Shown here piece after piece: positions 11,571 to 21,800 of a stretch of 64,000 bases of DNA. Position numbers and translations under genes: made by a program. Under the pieces are notes generated by a model. That model was not told the DNA's origin. It saw nothing but the letters and a program-made list of their open reading frames with translations, and did no database searches. Numbering within the stretch: the stretch's first letter is position 1; each line of letters opens with the position of its first letter. This stretch comes from Theristus sp. LFF4_11 (lineage: Eukaryota; Nematoda; Chromadorea; Monhysterida; Xyalidae): the NCBI GenBank assembly GCA_030248135.1, contig JASANC010000929.1:1-64000 (forward strand). The letters run 5' to 3'.

Positions 11571-14500
11571 GCGCGGCGTTGTCTATCAACAACAACGTGA
11601 ACCGGTGCGTTTTCTATTTGAAGTATTCATGAAAGTACTATGGAACAGAAAAATTATTTGGAACGAGAAACACGACCTGGGTGTTTGGATCCACATGCTG
11701 CAAAAGGTAGGTCCAAATTGACGTCGAAGGATAATTTTCATGAAAGTTTTTGTCAACTTTAACAACTAAAACAGCCTTATTTAGTTCAGAATGTGCAATA
11801 TTCGACTTCGAACTCAGTGCGTCAGCGCGGTTCGAATGCACCTATTTTTTGTCGACCATCAGATTTTCTTCCGGCATTTTGGAATTTTTTAAATAAAAAT
11901 AAAAAAATATTGTTTTTAATTTACAAAAATTGGGATTTTCATTTTTTTCGAACGGTTGCGTTCTCGAACAGTAGCGAAAGTGCGGGGGCCGGGGGGGGGG
12001 TTGGGGGTTTGCACCACCCCCTCAGCCGAAAATCCTGCCCATGCACGGGCAGATACCCGTGTGCCTTCCTCCCCCCCTTTACCTCGACACCAGGGTTCGA
12101 GATGGGAGGGGGTGGGGGCGGGGGCGTAATGCATCATTATTAAAACAGGTGCATGTGCAGTAGCGGTGGCCCCTGCCCTTTAACACAGGAAAGAAAAAAA
12201 TGCAAAAACTAAATTGATCATTTTCACCTTATAAAAAAGGCTTGGCTTAGGATTAGGATTAGGATTAGGATTAGGAACCTACAACGACTCATTGCAAGCA
12301 ACCATTTATCAGAAATCAAAAAAATCACTTTTAAGTATGTATACAAATCACGGCGGGGGGTACCCCCCCCCCCAACCAAGTCGACACCCCCCCCCAAATT
12401 TTGGTCAAAATACCCCCCCCCTCTCGAATTTGGGGGGGCCAGACTAGGGTTGTTAAAAAAAAAACAAAAATCGTCATTTTTGTTTAAAAAAAAATTTTTT
12501 TTTTTGAAAAAAATTTCAAAAATCAAAGTTGTGCTAAATCAATCAGGGAGTCCGAAGAACCACATATGATATGCAAGCGCCTCCCGAATGACTCCCGTAT
12601 GGCGGAACTTTGCAGATTTTGTTTTGGTGACCTCAATTACCCCTTTTCCAAACCGTCACCATGCCTCTTCTTGTGTTTTGACCTCCAAAACGTCACTAAT
12701 TGTCCCCAGCTAAGCTAATGCTAAAGTGAAGACAAACATACCGCCTTGAAATTCGATCAATTCTTCTGATGGTGTCGCGACGACACGACACGAAGCAGCA
12801 ACCAGACAACGTAGCGCTTGCAAACGGAGCAGCGAGCACAATCGGACGCTCTGCGAGGCGAATCGTCACTGGGGTTGTTAAACAAAAATGAATTTTTTTT
12901 TTTTTTAAAAAAAGTGATTAAAAAAACAAAAATGCCGATTTTTTTTTAAAAAAAAAATTCGAAAAATTTTCCTCTAATATGCTCTGAAAACCTCAATTTT
13001 GGCACAATTTTTCGAAAGTTCAACAAAAATTTTCTTTGATTATACCTCGTAAAACCTTTAGCAGTCGATTTTGGGCCGTTTTACCGACTGATTTTAGGCT
13101 TCGACAACATCTGCGATGAAGTTTTTGAGCGTCCCAAAGCTTAGCCTACCATTTCCGATGCAGATAAGGTGACGATTCGCCTCGCAGAGCGTCCGATTGT
13201 GCTCGCTGCTCCGTTTGCAAGCGCTACGTTGTCTGGTTGCTGCTTCGTGTCGTGTCGTCGCGACACCATCAGAAGAATTGATCGAATTTCAAGGCGGTAT
13301 GTTTGTCTTCACTTCAGCATTAGCTTAGCTGGGGACAATTAGTGACGTTTTGGAGGTCAAAACACAAGAAGAGGCATGGTGACGGTTTGGAAAAGGGGTA
13401 ATTGAGGTCACCAAAACAAAATCTGCAAAGTTCCGCCATACGGGAGTCATTCGGGAGGCGCTTGCATATCATATGTGGTTCTTCGGACTCCCTGATTGAT
13501 TTAGCACAACTTTGATTTTTGAAATTTTAAAAAAAAAAATTTTTTTTAAAAAAAAAACAAAAATGACGATTTTTGTTTTTTTTAACAACCCTAATCGTCA
13601 CCTTATCTGCATCGGAAATGGTAGGCTAAGCTTTGGGACGCTCAAAAACTTCATCGCAGATGTTGTCGAAGCCTAAAATCAGTCGGTAAAACGGCCCAAA
13701 ATCGACTGCTAAAGGTTTTACGAGGTATAATCAAAGAAAATTTTTGTTGAACTTTCGAAAAATTGTGCCAAAATTGAGGTTTTCAGAGCATATTAGAGGA
13801 AAATTTTTCGATTAAAAAAAAATCGGCATTTTTGTTTTTTTTAATCACTTTTTTTAAAAAAAAAAATTTATTTTTGTTTAACAACCCTAGGCCAGACCCC
13901 CCCTCCTAGATTTCGACCTTCCAACCCCCCCCTACCAAATCCTGACCGTCTGACTCTGACCACCCCCCCCCTTTGATTTTGACTTTCGATGGAGACATTT
14001 TCTCTTGTATACCTCTATATAACTCCCTCCAAGGTACCTTCCACATGAGGGGGGTGCACGGGCAGAAAAATTTTGTCAGGGGGGTGCACCGGATCGCACG
14101 GGTAGTAGTTTTTGTTAGCTATCAGTAGCGAAAGCGGGACCTCGGGTGAGGGGGGGGGGTGTTTGCCTAATTTTAGAGGGGGGGTCACAGTAAGTAGTTT
14201 TACGTTTTTTTTATGTTTCGGCAATCCAAACCAACTTTCTTCACAATTCCACAAAAACAAAACCGACCACGACTAATGGGTTTGCTTTTTTCAGAACGGT
14301 TTCGTTGCATTTTGTTTGTTGTCAACTCCGGGACCAACGCTGGATGCACCACCCTTTGTGACAAAGAACGAACGCTCGCCTCGAGTAAGTATCGCATTGT
14401 TATTTTGCTGGTTTTGTTTGACGTGCCATGCTATTGGTGGTTCAGGTTTACCACTCACGACACGACTCAACACCGTGACCAAGGTCTTAATCAGATTTGT

Positions 14501-16588
14501 CAAACTTCACATCTGTCGGGCTCGGGACAACCAGACACTAGAAAACGCGATTGATTTACGTAGCAGTTCTCGGTCAAACGAAGTTTTTTTAAATAAAATT
14601 TCCAAATTAGAATTGAGTTGCATTCCAAGGTCCAATTGTTCATCAAGATTCTGTGCCAATCAAACCCCTCAATTGTTTCTCGACCGGACTTGAAACAACG
14701 TTTGCTATGTTTGCGAAAAAGTGTTATTGTCTTTATGGTTTTCAGTTTTCCAGAATTTCTCCAGAAAAGAGGCAAAACTGGAGGAGAGACAATTTTTTTT
14801 TCAACGGTGGTAGCGCTTAAAACAAATTTTGACAATTAAAAGCAGACTGACTGAAAGCTGGTTTAAAAAATAAGTTCAGCTGAACTGAGTCCCAATTTTA
14901 GAATTAAATTTTGTCTCTGGAAACTGAGCAATAGATTGAAACGTTTCAAACGTTGTCTGCAGTCGTTGATATCTGTGGTGGTGAGTGAGTTGAGTCTCAG
15001 TGGTATGCCATACCATACCAATGGACGGCCGTCAACATTTTCTTAGCATCAAATGGCAAACGGTTTTTAAGAAATCACGGCCAAAACCGAAGAACCCGTA
15101 AAAAACAAAAAAGCTGCAGCTTTCAAAGCGTAGCCCGTATTTGAAAGTTTTTTCCACCAGGATTTTTCAAGCAGAAGTTCATGCTTTTTGCGGTGATTTT
15201 ATACATTTTAATTGCATCGACCGACTGCAGAGACTGTTGCGTAATGTATTGTTTTTTTTAGTTCTGCAACTCAGTGCGTTTGCCAGACGTCGATAGGAAA
15301 TCAGTTTCATGGTTGATGCAGCAATTGAAAATGAGCCCAGTGACTCAACCGTATCATCGGGGGACGGATCGCCTCACCAATTTTTGGATCGCGCGTCAAA
15401 CATGAAACTGCTTGCTCACTTCTCTATGCGCACATTGAGTCGCAGAACCAAAATAAATGTCAATGAGTATCACATTTTAAATGTTTTGGATCGCCAAAAT
15501 CAGTAATCACTGTCCACAGGGTAAAAACGAGAAGTGAGAGATAGACGAGAAGTGCCAAATATCAGATTAAATGCTTAGACATTGAATTTTTAATTTTTTT
15601 TCGCTTTTCTTACATCAGTTGTTTCTGACTGCGCTGAGTTGGAAAATCACATTTGTTTTTTGCTTTGGCGCATTCATTATCTCATGAATAAAAAATTCTG
15701 AGCTTTTTTTCTAGAAATTGACAACCAGTGAACAAAGCTTTAAATTTTCGTGTTTTGTTTTCTTGTGTTGTAGTGAGGATTTTAAGTGAAATGTTAGACA
15801 TTGAAGTTTTTGAATTTTTTCTGTTGTTTTTCATCAGTCGTTTCTGACTGCGTTGAGTTGGAAAATCACATTTGTTTTTTACTTTGGCACATGCCTTTTA
15901 GATGTTTTTTTTCAAAAATAGATAAAAATTCTGAACTTTTTTTCTCGAAATTGACAACCGATGAACAAAGCTGTAATTTTTGGTGTTTTGTTTTCTTGTG
16001 TTGTTGTATTGAGGATTTTCAGTGAAATGTTAGACATTGAATTTTTGAAAAAACCTTGTTTTCTTACGCCAGTCGTTTCTGATTGCGCTAAGTTGGCAAA
16101 TCATATATTTTTTTACTTTGGCACATTCATTTTTTTTAAACGGATAAAAAATTCTGAAGTTTTTTTTCTAGAAATTGACAACCGGTGAACACTGCTTTAA
16201 TTTTTCTTGTTTTGTTTTCTTGTTTTGTTGTATTGAGAATTTTATAAGTTCCACTGAACAGCTGCGTGTTGTAGTGGGCAAAATAGTAACGAGCTTTTGC
16301 GCCGTTTGAGGCTGAGATAATGATGTGAGTGAGAATGCTAATAATGATGTCGTGTTGTAACAGATGCCGATTTTCGAAGCACCAGACGTCGCGGCGGAAC
16401 GTAAGAAATACTGCAAAAACAAGAAATCAGGCATCGGTTCTCTGTTCCCGTACAATGTGGGATATCGCATCTGTCGTGCCAATAAGCCACATTTATATAG
16501 ACCCACTGTTACGATGTACTGGCGCCGCCAGAAATTGAATCTCTGTGTTCCGCCTGGTAAACGCAAATGCGAGCGCCAGCGGACGTAA
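11571..16588 (+). CDS. Probable five-exon gene of unknown family
   Basis: Five short exons join in phase on the plus strand: about 11571-11604 (start not determined; frame KKRGVVYQQQREP), 11649-11706 (NYLERETRPGCLDPHAAK), 14295-14384 (FRCILFVVNSGTNAGCTTLC), 14446-14483 (LPLTTRLNTVTK) and 16364-16588 (begins MPIFEAPDVAAERKKYCKN, ends ERQRT then TAA). Donors include strong GTAAGT and GTAGGT sites; acceptors include TTTTTTCAG. About 130 residues can be read. The protein is Cys-containing and basic towards the end, with no domain that I recognise. The 2.6 kb intron 11707-14294 contains the nested hAT-type MITE, and the 1.9 kb intron 14484-16363 holds another MITE and a tandem repeat. The phase agreement across four junctions is the main support. 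The last exon could instead be a separate 74-aa ORF starting with its own ATG. Confidence 0.4.
11970..12444. repeat. G/C-homopolymer-rich low-complexity sequence, left flank of the nested hAT MITE
   Basis: Runs of 7-10 G or C recur (about 11983-12005, 12357-12372, 12388-12420). A CAGTAGCGAAAG motif starts near 11970, a related CAGTAGCGGTGG lies at about 12159, and CAGTAGCGAAAG recurs at about 14126 beyond the hAT unit. CAGTAGCG-type starts are common at hAT-element ends, so this may be the remains of an older element into which the 12445-13889 element inserted. I could not find the matching inverse end. Confidence 0.5.
12244..12276. repeat. Short TTAGGA-type hexanucleotide array (telomere-like)
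   Basis: About five tandem copies of a 6-bp unit (GGCTTAGGATTAGGATTAGG and onward). The unit TTAGGA differs from TTAGGG, TTAGGC and TTAGG telomere repeats. It is interstitial and short. Confidence 0.8.
12445..13889. mobile_element. hAT-type MITE (outer copy), interrupted by an inverted copy of itself
   Basis: Terminal inverted repeats TAGGGTTGTTAAA...TTTAACAACCCTA. An exact 8-bp target-site duplication GGCCAGAC flanks it (12437-12444 and 13890-13897). Removing the internal insert (12870-13593 plus one target copy) leaves a ~713 bp element. TAG-type termini and 8-bp target duplications are diagnostic of the hAT superfamily. No ORF or transposase similarity is seen, so it is non-autonomous. 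It lies in a large intron of the candidate gene at 11.6-16.6 kb. Confidence 0.93.
12870..13593. mobile_element. hAT-type MITE (inner copy), inverted, inserted in the middle of the outer copy
   Basis: A 724 bp reverse-complement copy of the outer element, with ends TGGGGTTGTTAAAC and TTTAACAACCCTA. The flanking 8-bp duplication ATCGTCAC (12862-12869 and 13594-13601) is outer-element sequence; the intact centre inside the inner copy reads the same site uninterrupted. ATCGTCAC fits the hAT preference nTnnnnAn. The two copies are nearly identical outside the A/T runs. Confidence 0.93.
13898..14205. repeat. G/C-homopolymer-rich low-complexity sequence, right flank of the nested hAT MITE
   Basis: Continuation of the 11970-12444 sequence interrupted by the hAT element: C-runs at 13898-13970 and G-runs near 14048-14180, with CAGTAGCGAAAG near 14126. 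No gene is seen. Confidence 0.5.
15261..15448. mobile_element. Small TIR element (GTTCTGCAACTCA family), copy 1
   Basis: Left end GTTCTGCAACTCAGTGCG pairs with the inverse of the right end GCGCACATTGAGTCGCAGAAC. Related termini occur at 61215-61383, and a degraded copy near 53240-53440. The element spans an ORF-like stretch (from 15309) that I do not regard as coding. It lies in an intron of the candidate gene. Confidence 0.55.
15576..16255. repeat. Three-copy tandem repeat, 219-236 bp unit
   Basis: TTAGACATTGAA...GTTTCTGACTGCG.TGAGTTGG...GAAATTGACAACC(A/G)(G/A)TGAAC repeats from about 15576, 15795 and 16031. The copies have diverged by substitutions and small indels. The array is AT-rich and non-coding, inside an intron of the candidate gene. 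Confidence 0.9.
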
Positions 16589-18227
16589 ATATCCGGAAGA
16601 ACCACCAGCAGCCCCCGGAACCGAGCGCGCAGCTGGTCTCTGTTTTCGATCGAGACCTGCGCTTGCACACACACAGATCGGCCAATCTGCAACGGTTTTC
16701 ATTCATTTCATGCAGACAACTGTTCCTGCGCGGTCTGCCTCTGTTTCAGCGTAGCAGATGTTTAGCGCATATGCCACATATATCTATGCGCATCGTTTCT
16801 GGAGGGTTCCACCGACTCGGCTTCATATGTGCTGCTGCTGCTGTGCTGTTGTTCGTCATGTTGTTGTTGTTGTTGTTGTTGTTGTTTGTTAGTGGACGTG
16901 TGTGAAATTTTCGAATCGCCAACAGTTTTTCTGCGTTATGCGTGCGCCCGCGTGCAGATGGTCACTTTCCATAGTGGTGGTCAAAACAGCCGGACACACA
17001 CGCGCATGCACTCGTGAACACGTGTTTCGTGTGGTTATTTGATTATTGCGCCAGACACGTGTGAGTCATCATACACGATGTGAATGTGTTCTTGCATCTG
17101 CGTCATGTCCCGCCTTCTGCGTTTTGTTTCAAATCGGCTCTCGCTTACATCTGCCGCTCTGTTTCGGTCATTCATTCGCAAATTATCTGTGTTTGATCTT
17201 AACAATCATATAAATTGCTTTCCAGTGATTTTTTTGAAAGTTAAACAAACTGTTTAGGCTTTAGTGTTTTGCCTGCTGCTCAACGTTTTCCATTGCACCA
17301 TGGACCGATGTCATTTAGTCTCAGTCGTAACACAGTAACCACCTGTGATTGTTGTGCTCTCTAATCAGTACTGTTTTGATTGCTGCTTACGCTTTTTGTT
17401 CTGAATTTTTGAATTCGCCCGCTGTTTTTGTTGAGGGTGGGTCAGAAAGCCGTGACCGCGAGTGGTAAACCAGGTGGTGAGGGGATGAAGCGAGCACACG
17501 AAATTGTGTGGATTGTGGTGTTTTTATTAAACTTCAAAACAACAGATTGGCATATTTTGCGCATACTGCAGATGTAGTAGGTTTTTTTCAATGTGTTTTC
17601 TTCTTTTTTCTTTGAACTTCCAAGTCTCGTATATTGCTCTACACGTGGTTGTCAATACATTCGTTTGTTGTTTTTATTGTGTTCGTTTTTTCTGCACCCA
17701 TATGCTTGTCCAATGTGTCAGTTTTTGTATCATGTGTTCTGATTCTAAAGTTGTCCAATGCGCAGGGTAATTTTATTAAATTCGTTTATTCCTCAAAATT
17801 CAATGCTCCTGTGTAAATTCCATCCGGGTAAAATGATCCTGAAATATCAAAATGGTCATAATAATGCAACGACAGGTGTGGTTTCTTATTGGCATTGTTC
17901 TTCACTGCGACGCGGTACCACGCGAAAGCTGCTGTCTGCTGCTCAGAAAGCACACCGTGTGTTTTCTCGTATCTCATCTGTCATGCTCTAACAGCTGCGC
18001 CAGTTAACATCTTATCTGCTTGCGCGCTGTTTACGCCCAATTCTGTTTATGAATCCATTTTTTGTAGTACTCACATCATCTGTATGAGTTTCGCCAAAGA
18101 TGTTTAATGCCCACTACATTTTAATTCTTTTTCTTTCCTTTTCATTTTCGTGCCTTTTTTGTAGCACATTGCATTTCATTTCGACAGTGCAACAGCACTT
18201 CGTTCAACATGTAATTTGCCATTACAG
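16589..18227. other. Intergenic / upstream region of the Id-type gene
   Basis: Contains a TTG microsatellite (about 16857-16890) and CA/TG-rich stretches. No confident exon. An upstream non-coding exon of the HLH gene is likely here, because an acceptor (TTGCCATTACAG) ends at 18227. Confidence 0.5.
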
Positions 18228-18320
18228 GAGACTGAAACCAGGCCATTTCAAACGGGAAGCAATCTTAATACATTGGAGCGTCAGTAAGCCGATCATAAAC
18301 AGTTCTACAGTTTTGGCGTC

Positions 18321-18851
18321 ATGGTGCGTGCTAGTGCTGACAAAGGTCACCATTGGTCACTAATGTCGTCTTCGTTTTTGACTGCTGATCATACTGGTTC
18401 ACACTTATCCTCATCAAACGTCAATCCTGCTGCAACGCAATCATTCCATCGATCTGGTCAGAAACGCTCTGGAGATAACGCCAGCGTTCATAATGTAATA
18501 GTACCCAACGGCAACAACGCCAAAAAGCGCAGCAACAAGAAGGCCACGATTGTTGTGATGGAGAAACTTCAGCATCTGGTGCCGAACGCGCGCAAACACG
18601 GAAAGTCGCGCCTAGAGCCGCTTGTACTGCTGCAGCACGTTATCGATTACATCAACGAGCTTCAAACGGAACTCTTGTGTTCGCATGAAAAAGCGGTGAC
18701 ACAAAATCAGCCCGACCATTCGAACGCCAACTGCGACCACTCGTCATTTTGTGATTCCGGTAACGGGCAACGCGATGAAAATCTTGATCCAACGATGGCC
18801 CGCTTGAGTCAACTGTGGCTTTGTTCGCCGAACATCCAGACGCCAAAGTGA
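18321..18851 (+). CDS. Id: Id/Extramacrochaetae-type HLH transcriptional inhibitor
   Basis: A single open exon of 176 codons, ending TGA at 18849-18851. The HLH spans about residues 75-119: helix 1 IVVMEKLQHLVP, a loop with RKHGKSRLEP, and helix 2 VLLQHVIDYINELQTEL. The helix-2 LLQHVIDYI.ELQ.EL and helix-1 L..LVP motifs match the Id/Emc family. The residues before helix 1 (KKRSNKK) are basic but lack the E-x-x-R DNA-contact pattern of bHLH proteins. Id proteins dimerise with bHLH factors and block DNA binding, so a developmental repressor role is inferred. The loop is a few residues longer than in vertebrate Id proteins. Flanks are low-complexity, rich in Ser, Asn and His. The ATG at 18321 is the first after an acceptor at 18227; a second in-frame ATG (18363, MSSSFL) is an alternative start. 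Confidence 0.85.
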   Translation: MVRASADKGHHWSLMSSSFLTADHTGSHLSSSNVNPAATQSFHRSGQKRSGDNASVHNVIVPNGNNAKKRSNKKATIVVMEKLQHLVPNARKHGKSRLEPLVLLQHVIDYINELQTELLCSHEKAVTQNQPDHSNANCDHSSFCDSGNGQRDENLDPTMARLSQLWLCSPNIQTPK

Positions 18852-21800
18852 TCGAAAATTTGTATTGCTGATTAAACTGGCACAATTCTTTTGTTTGTCG
18901 TTGTGAGTTGATTTGCCAGAGTTACTTTTTGCGACTGACTGTTCATTTGGTTACAATGCGTGTTGTACATAAGCATCGTAAGAGCGAAATGATTGGTTAA
19001 TTTTTTCATTTGTTGTTAATGTAATTCTTTCTCCCATGCGTTATCAAAGTTTGTTTTTCCTTAAAAAAGCAACTGTGCCATATTTGTCCAATATTTAAAT
19101 TTTAGCTTGATTAACTAATGATGGTTTATTTTTACGTTACGTTTCAGTTTTTACGTTTTATTCGGATCAGATGTTCAGATGTTTTCTTCTAATTACCAGT
19201 GTTTCCCACAAGTGAATTGAAATTTTACATATTGTACGTACACTAGTAACAATTATACGTTCCGAAAAGTAAAAAATACGCGATAAACGGCACTGAAACT
19301 GTATTTGAAAATGCAGAACTGCATGCAGAAATATCAATGCCAACAAACGACAAATATGCAAAACAGACAACAAGATTTTACCGTTTGTTTCGTTTGACGT
19401 CTGTGATATTTTTCGGAAACGAAAACCTTGAATTTGAAAGCAAATGTACAGTGGTTTTCTGCTTTTCACGCGACTTTTTTATTTTACTTAAACTGCAAGC
19501 TCACGCGCGCAGCCAGATCAACCGAATCATCACTATCTTTTTTTGTATCTAGTGTTAAAGTACATGTCAACATTGATGCAAACGTTGGTGTCTGACTGCT
19601 TACAACATACTTTTTATCGTTTCCCATTACGAAAATCTGTTTATATTGCGTTGTCTCAACGCCCAACCGAGCAATTTCAACAGACAGCATGAGATTGTTT
19701 AATCGATCAACACAGTCCGGTGACCTTGGATTCTTTCAAAAATAGCTGACAGCGTGTTGGATAGTATTGGCAGCGCACGTTTTTGTTTTTATTTCAAGCA
19801 CGCGTATTTTCTTTCCGTTCAAGTTTATTTTTTGCTCGTCACTTGTGTATGCACATATTATTTTTTCTTTTAAGGAGACGTCATAATGTTGAACGATGTG
19901 CGGAAAAGCCGCACAGCTGAAAATCGAACACGCTGTTTAGCGCCTAAACGTAGTCGGAATATGAATTAAAATAATTTTATTGGGTGAAAAAACATTGATT
20001 ATTTAATGTTTAGTTTACTTGCACAAGTCTGCGTCAGATTACGTTTAGTCTTGCTGATTTCAAATTGCCGCGCAGCCGAGAAACATTTTCCCTATCTATG
20101 CGTGCAGATGCATAATGCGACACATTCAATAAGAAAGATAATTTGTGAAAACATGTATTCTTCATGCGATTGTGAAGTTTTGTGTCGTTGATTTAAAATT
20201 GCTACTCACTGCGCAGTTCACCTTTGTGGTCGTAAAGCGAATAGTGCGCTGAAACACGCGTTACTTTAGTTCAAGAACTGATTGCACCAATCCACACAAT
20301 TTCGGTTTATATCATAGAAGCGTTTTCATGCTTTTTGTACCATTGAGCTACAAAAACGTTGCTAGGTGTCTGTTTTACGGTTGATATTAGAAAAGCAAAC
20401 AAGAACGTACCACTTTATTTCCTTTCTAAAAAAACACATGGTAGCGGTACAGAAGCTCATACATGCGCAATTACGTGCGCTCCAACTGCATATCGTTTTT
20501 ATTGGGCTATCATTGCTGCTGCTGTTTTCACTTTGCTTCTGTACACAGCGTTCAGTTGTGCCAGCTAGCTCGTAGCAAAGCAAACCAATCGGTAAACCAT
20601 TCATACAATATGTCTGCAAGCGTTTGAACAGAGACAGCTCCCTTTCGCTGTTAGTTGGTAGAGAGAGACACCACACAAAAGCTTGCTTGTGCATGCAAGT
20701 GAAACTAAAGAATTCTGACACCACATCGCAGCCGAAGCAACGCCGATATAGCTGTGTGTGATCGCATCACTGGAAAGCTAGACCAGACCTAAAAACACAA
20801 ACCAGAAGTACCAATAGCTACCTCTCTCTCAATATTGGTTGAAGCAGAAATGTTCTGCATTTCTGGCGCGTAATACATGTTTTTGTCACATTTTGATAAA
20901 CACAATACATATCTGACTCTATATTTGAAGTTGCTTACGTGTATCTGCATGCACGGTATTCATTGATTTAACAACTGAAGCACTCATTTTTGATAGTTTG
21001 TGGTGATTTAAGTTTTTTGATATTTTTTTGCGCGTATGTTTTGATGACTGGTCTGTAAAACTTTTAACATTCTTTCGTTGTCAAGTGCTTTATTTTAGTT
21101 TTGCAGATTACAAATAAAACGAAATATCCACAATACAGTTTTTTTGTTAACAAGTTACTGTTGAATTTCATTATTAAAACAAATGTGTTTGTGAACAGTT
21201 TTTCAGTTTGCAGATACTTGGATCTACATAAATGCGATTTTGTCGGTGAAATTCGCATCATCGTGAATCGCGCACGTCATCGTTCGTCGCAATCTTTATT
21301 TGGATATGCATCTTTTACCTGTGCATTCCAATAAATGTTCACCGATTTCCTAAAAAAACCAACGACAAACTTGTGGTTGTCGTGAAATTCATCATTGTCA
21401 ATTTAATGTAATTCCTGTATTCATACTCATCTTAGTCTCAATGTGTGAAATGTGCACTAGTCAACCTACAACTTGAAAGTCATGTGATTCTTTGTCGCAT
21501 TTCTGCGAATCAGAATCGGCGTACAGGTATGTCTGTTCGTGGGTCATTTTATTTTATTTAAGAAAAGGTTCTAGATATTTGTTGCTGCGCTATCGCATTG
21601 TGCATTTTTGTGCCTGCCAATTTGATAGATAATAGTTTCATTTGCTTTTTTCGTTTCTAGCTTGTCACACAGCCGACGCTTCTGCGGAGTTTTTTGCGCA
21701 TTGGGATTTGGCACATTTAAGAGAACAAATGTAACGATTGCTTTTTAATCATTTGGAACTGGTATTATTAGTTATTCAACAAGGAAATGTAAAAGTTTTA

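Noticed and set aside
15309..15506. 65-aa ORF starting MVDAAIENEPSDS
   Set aside because: Lies almost wholly inside a TIR element (15261-15448) and crosses its end; no splice support.
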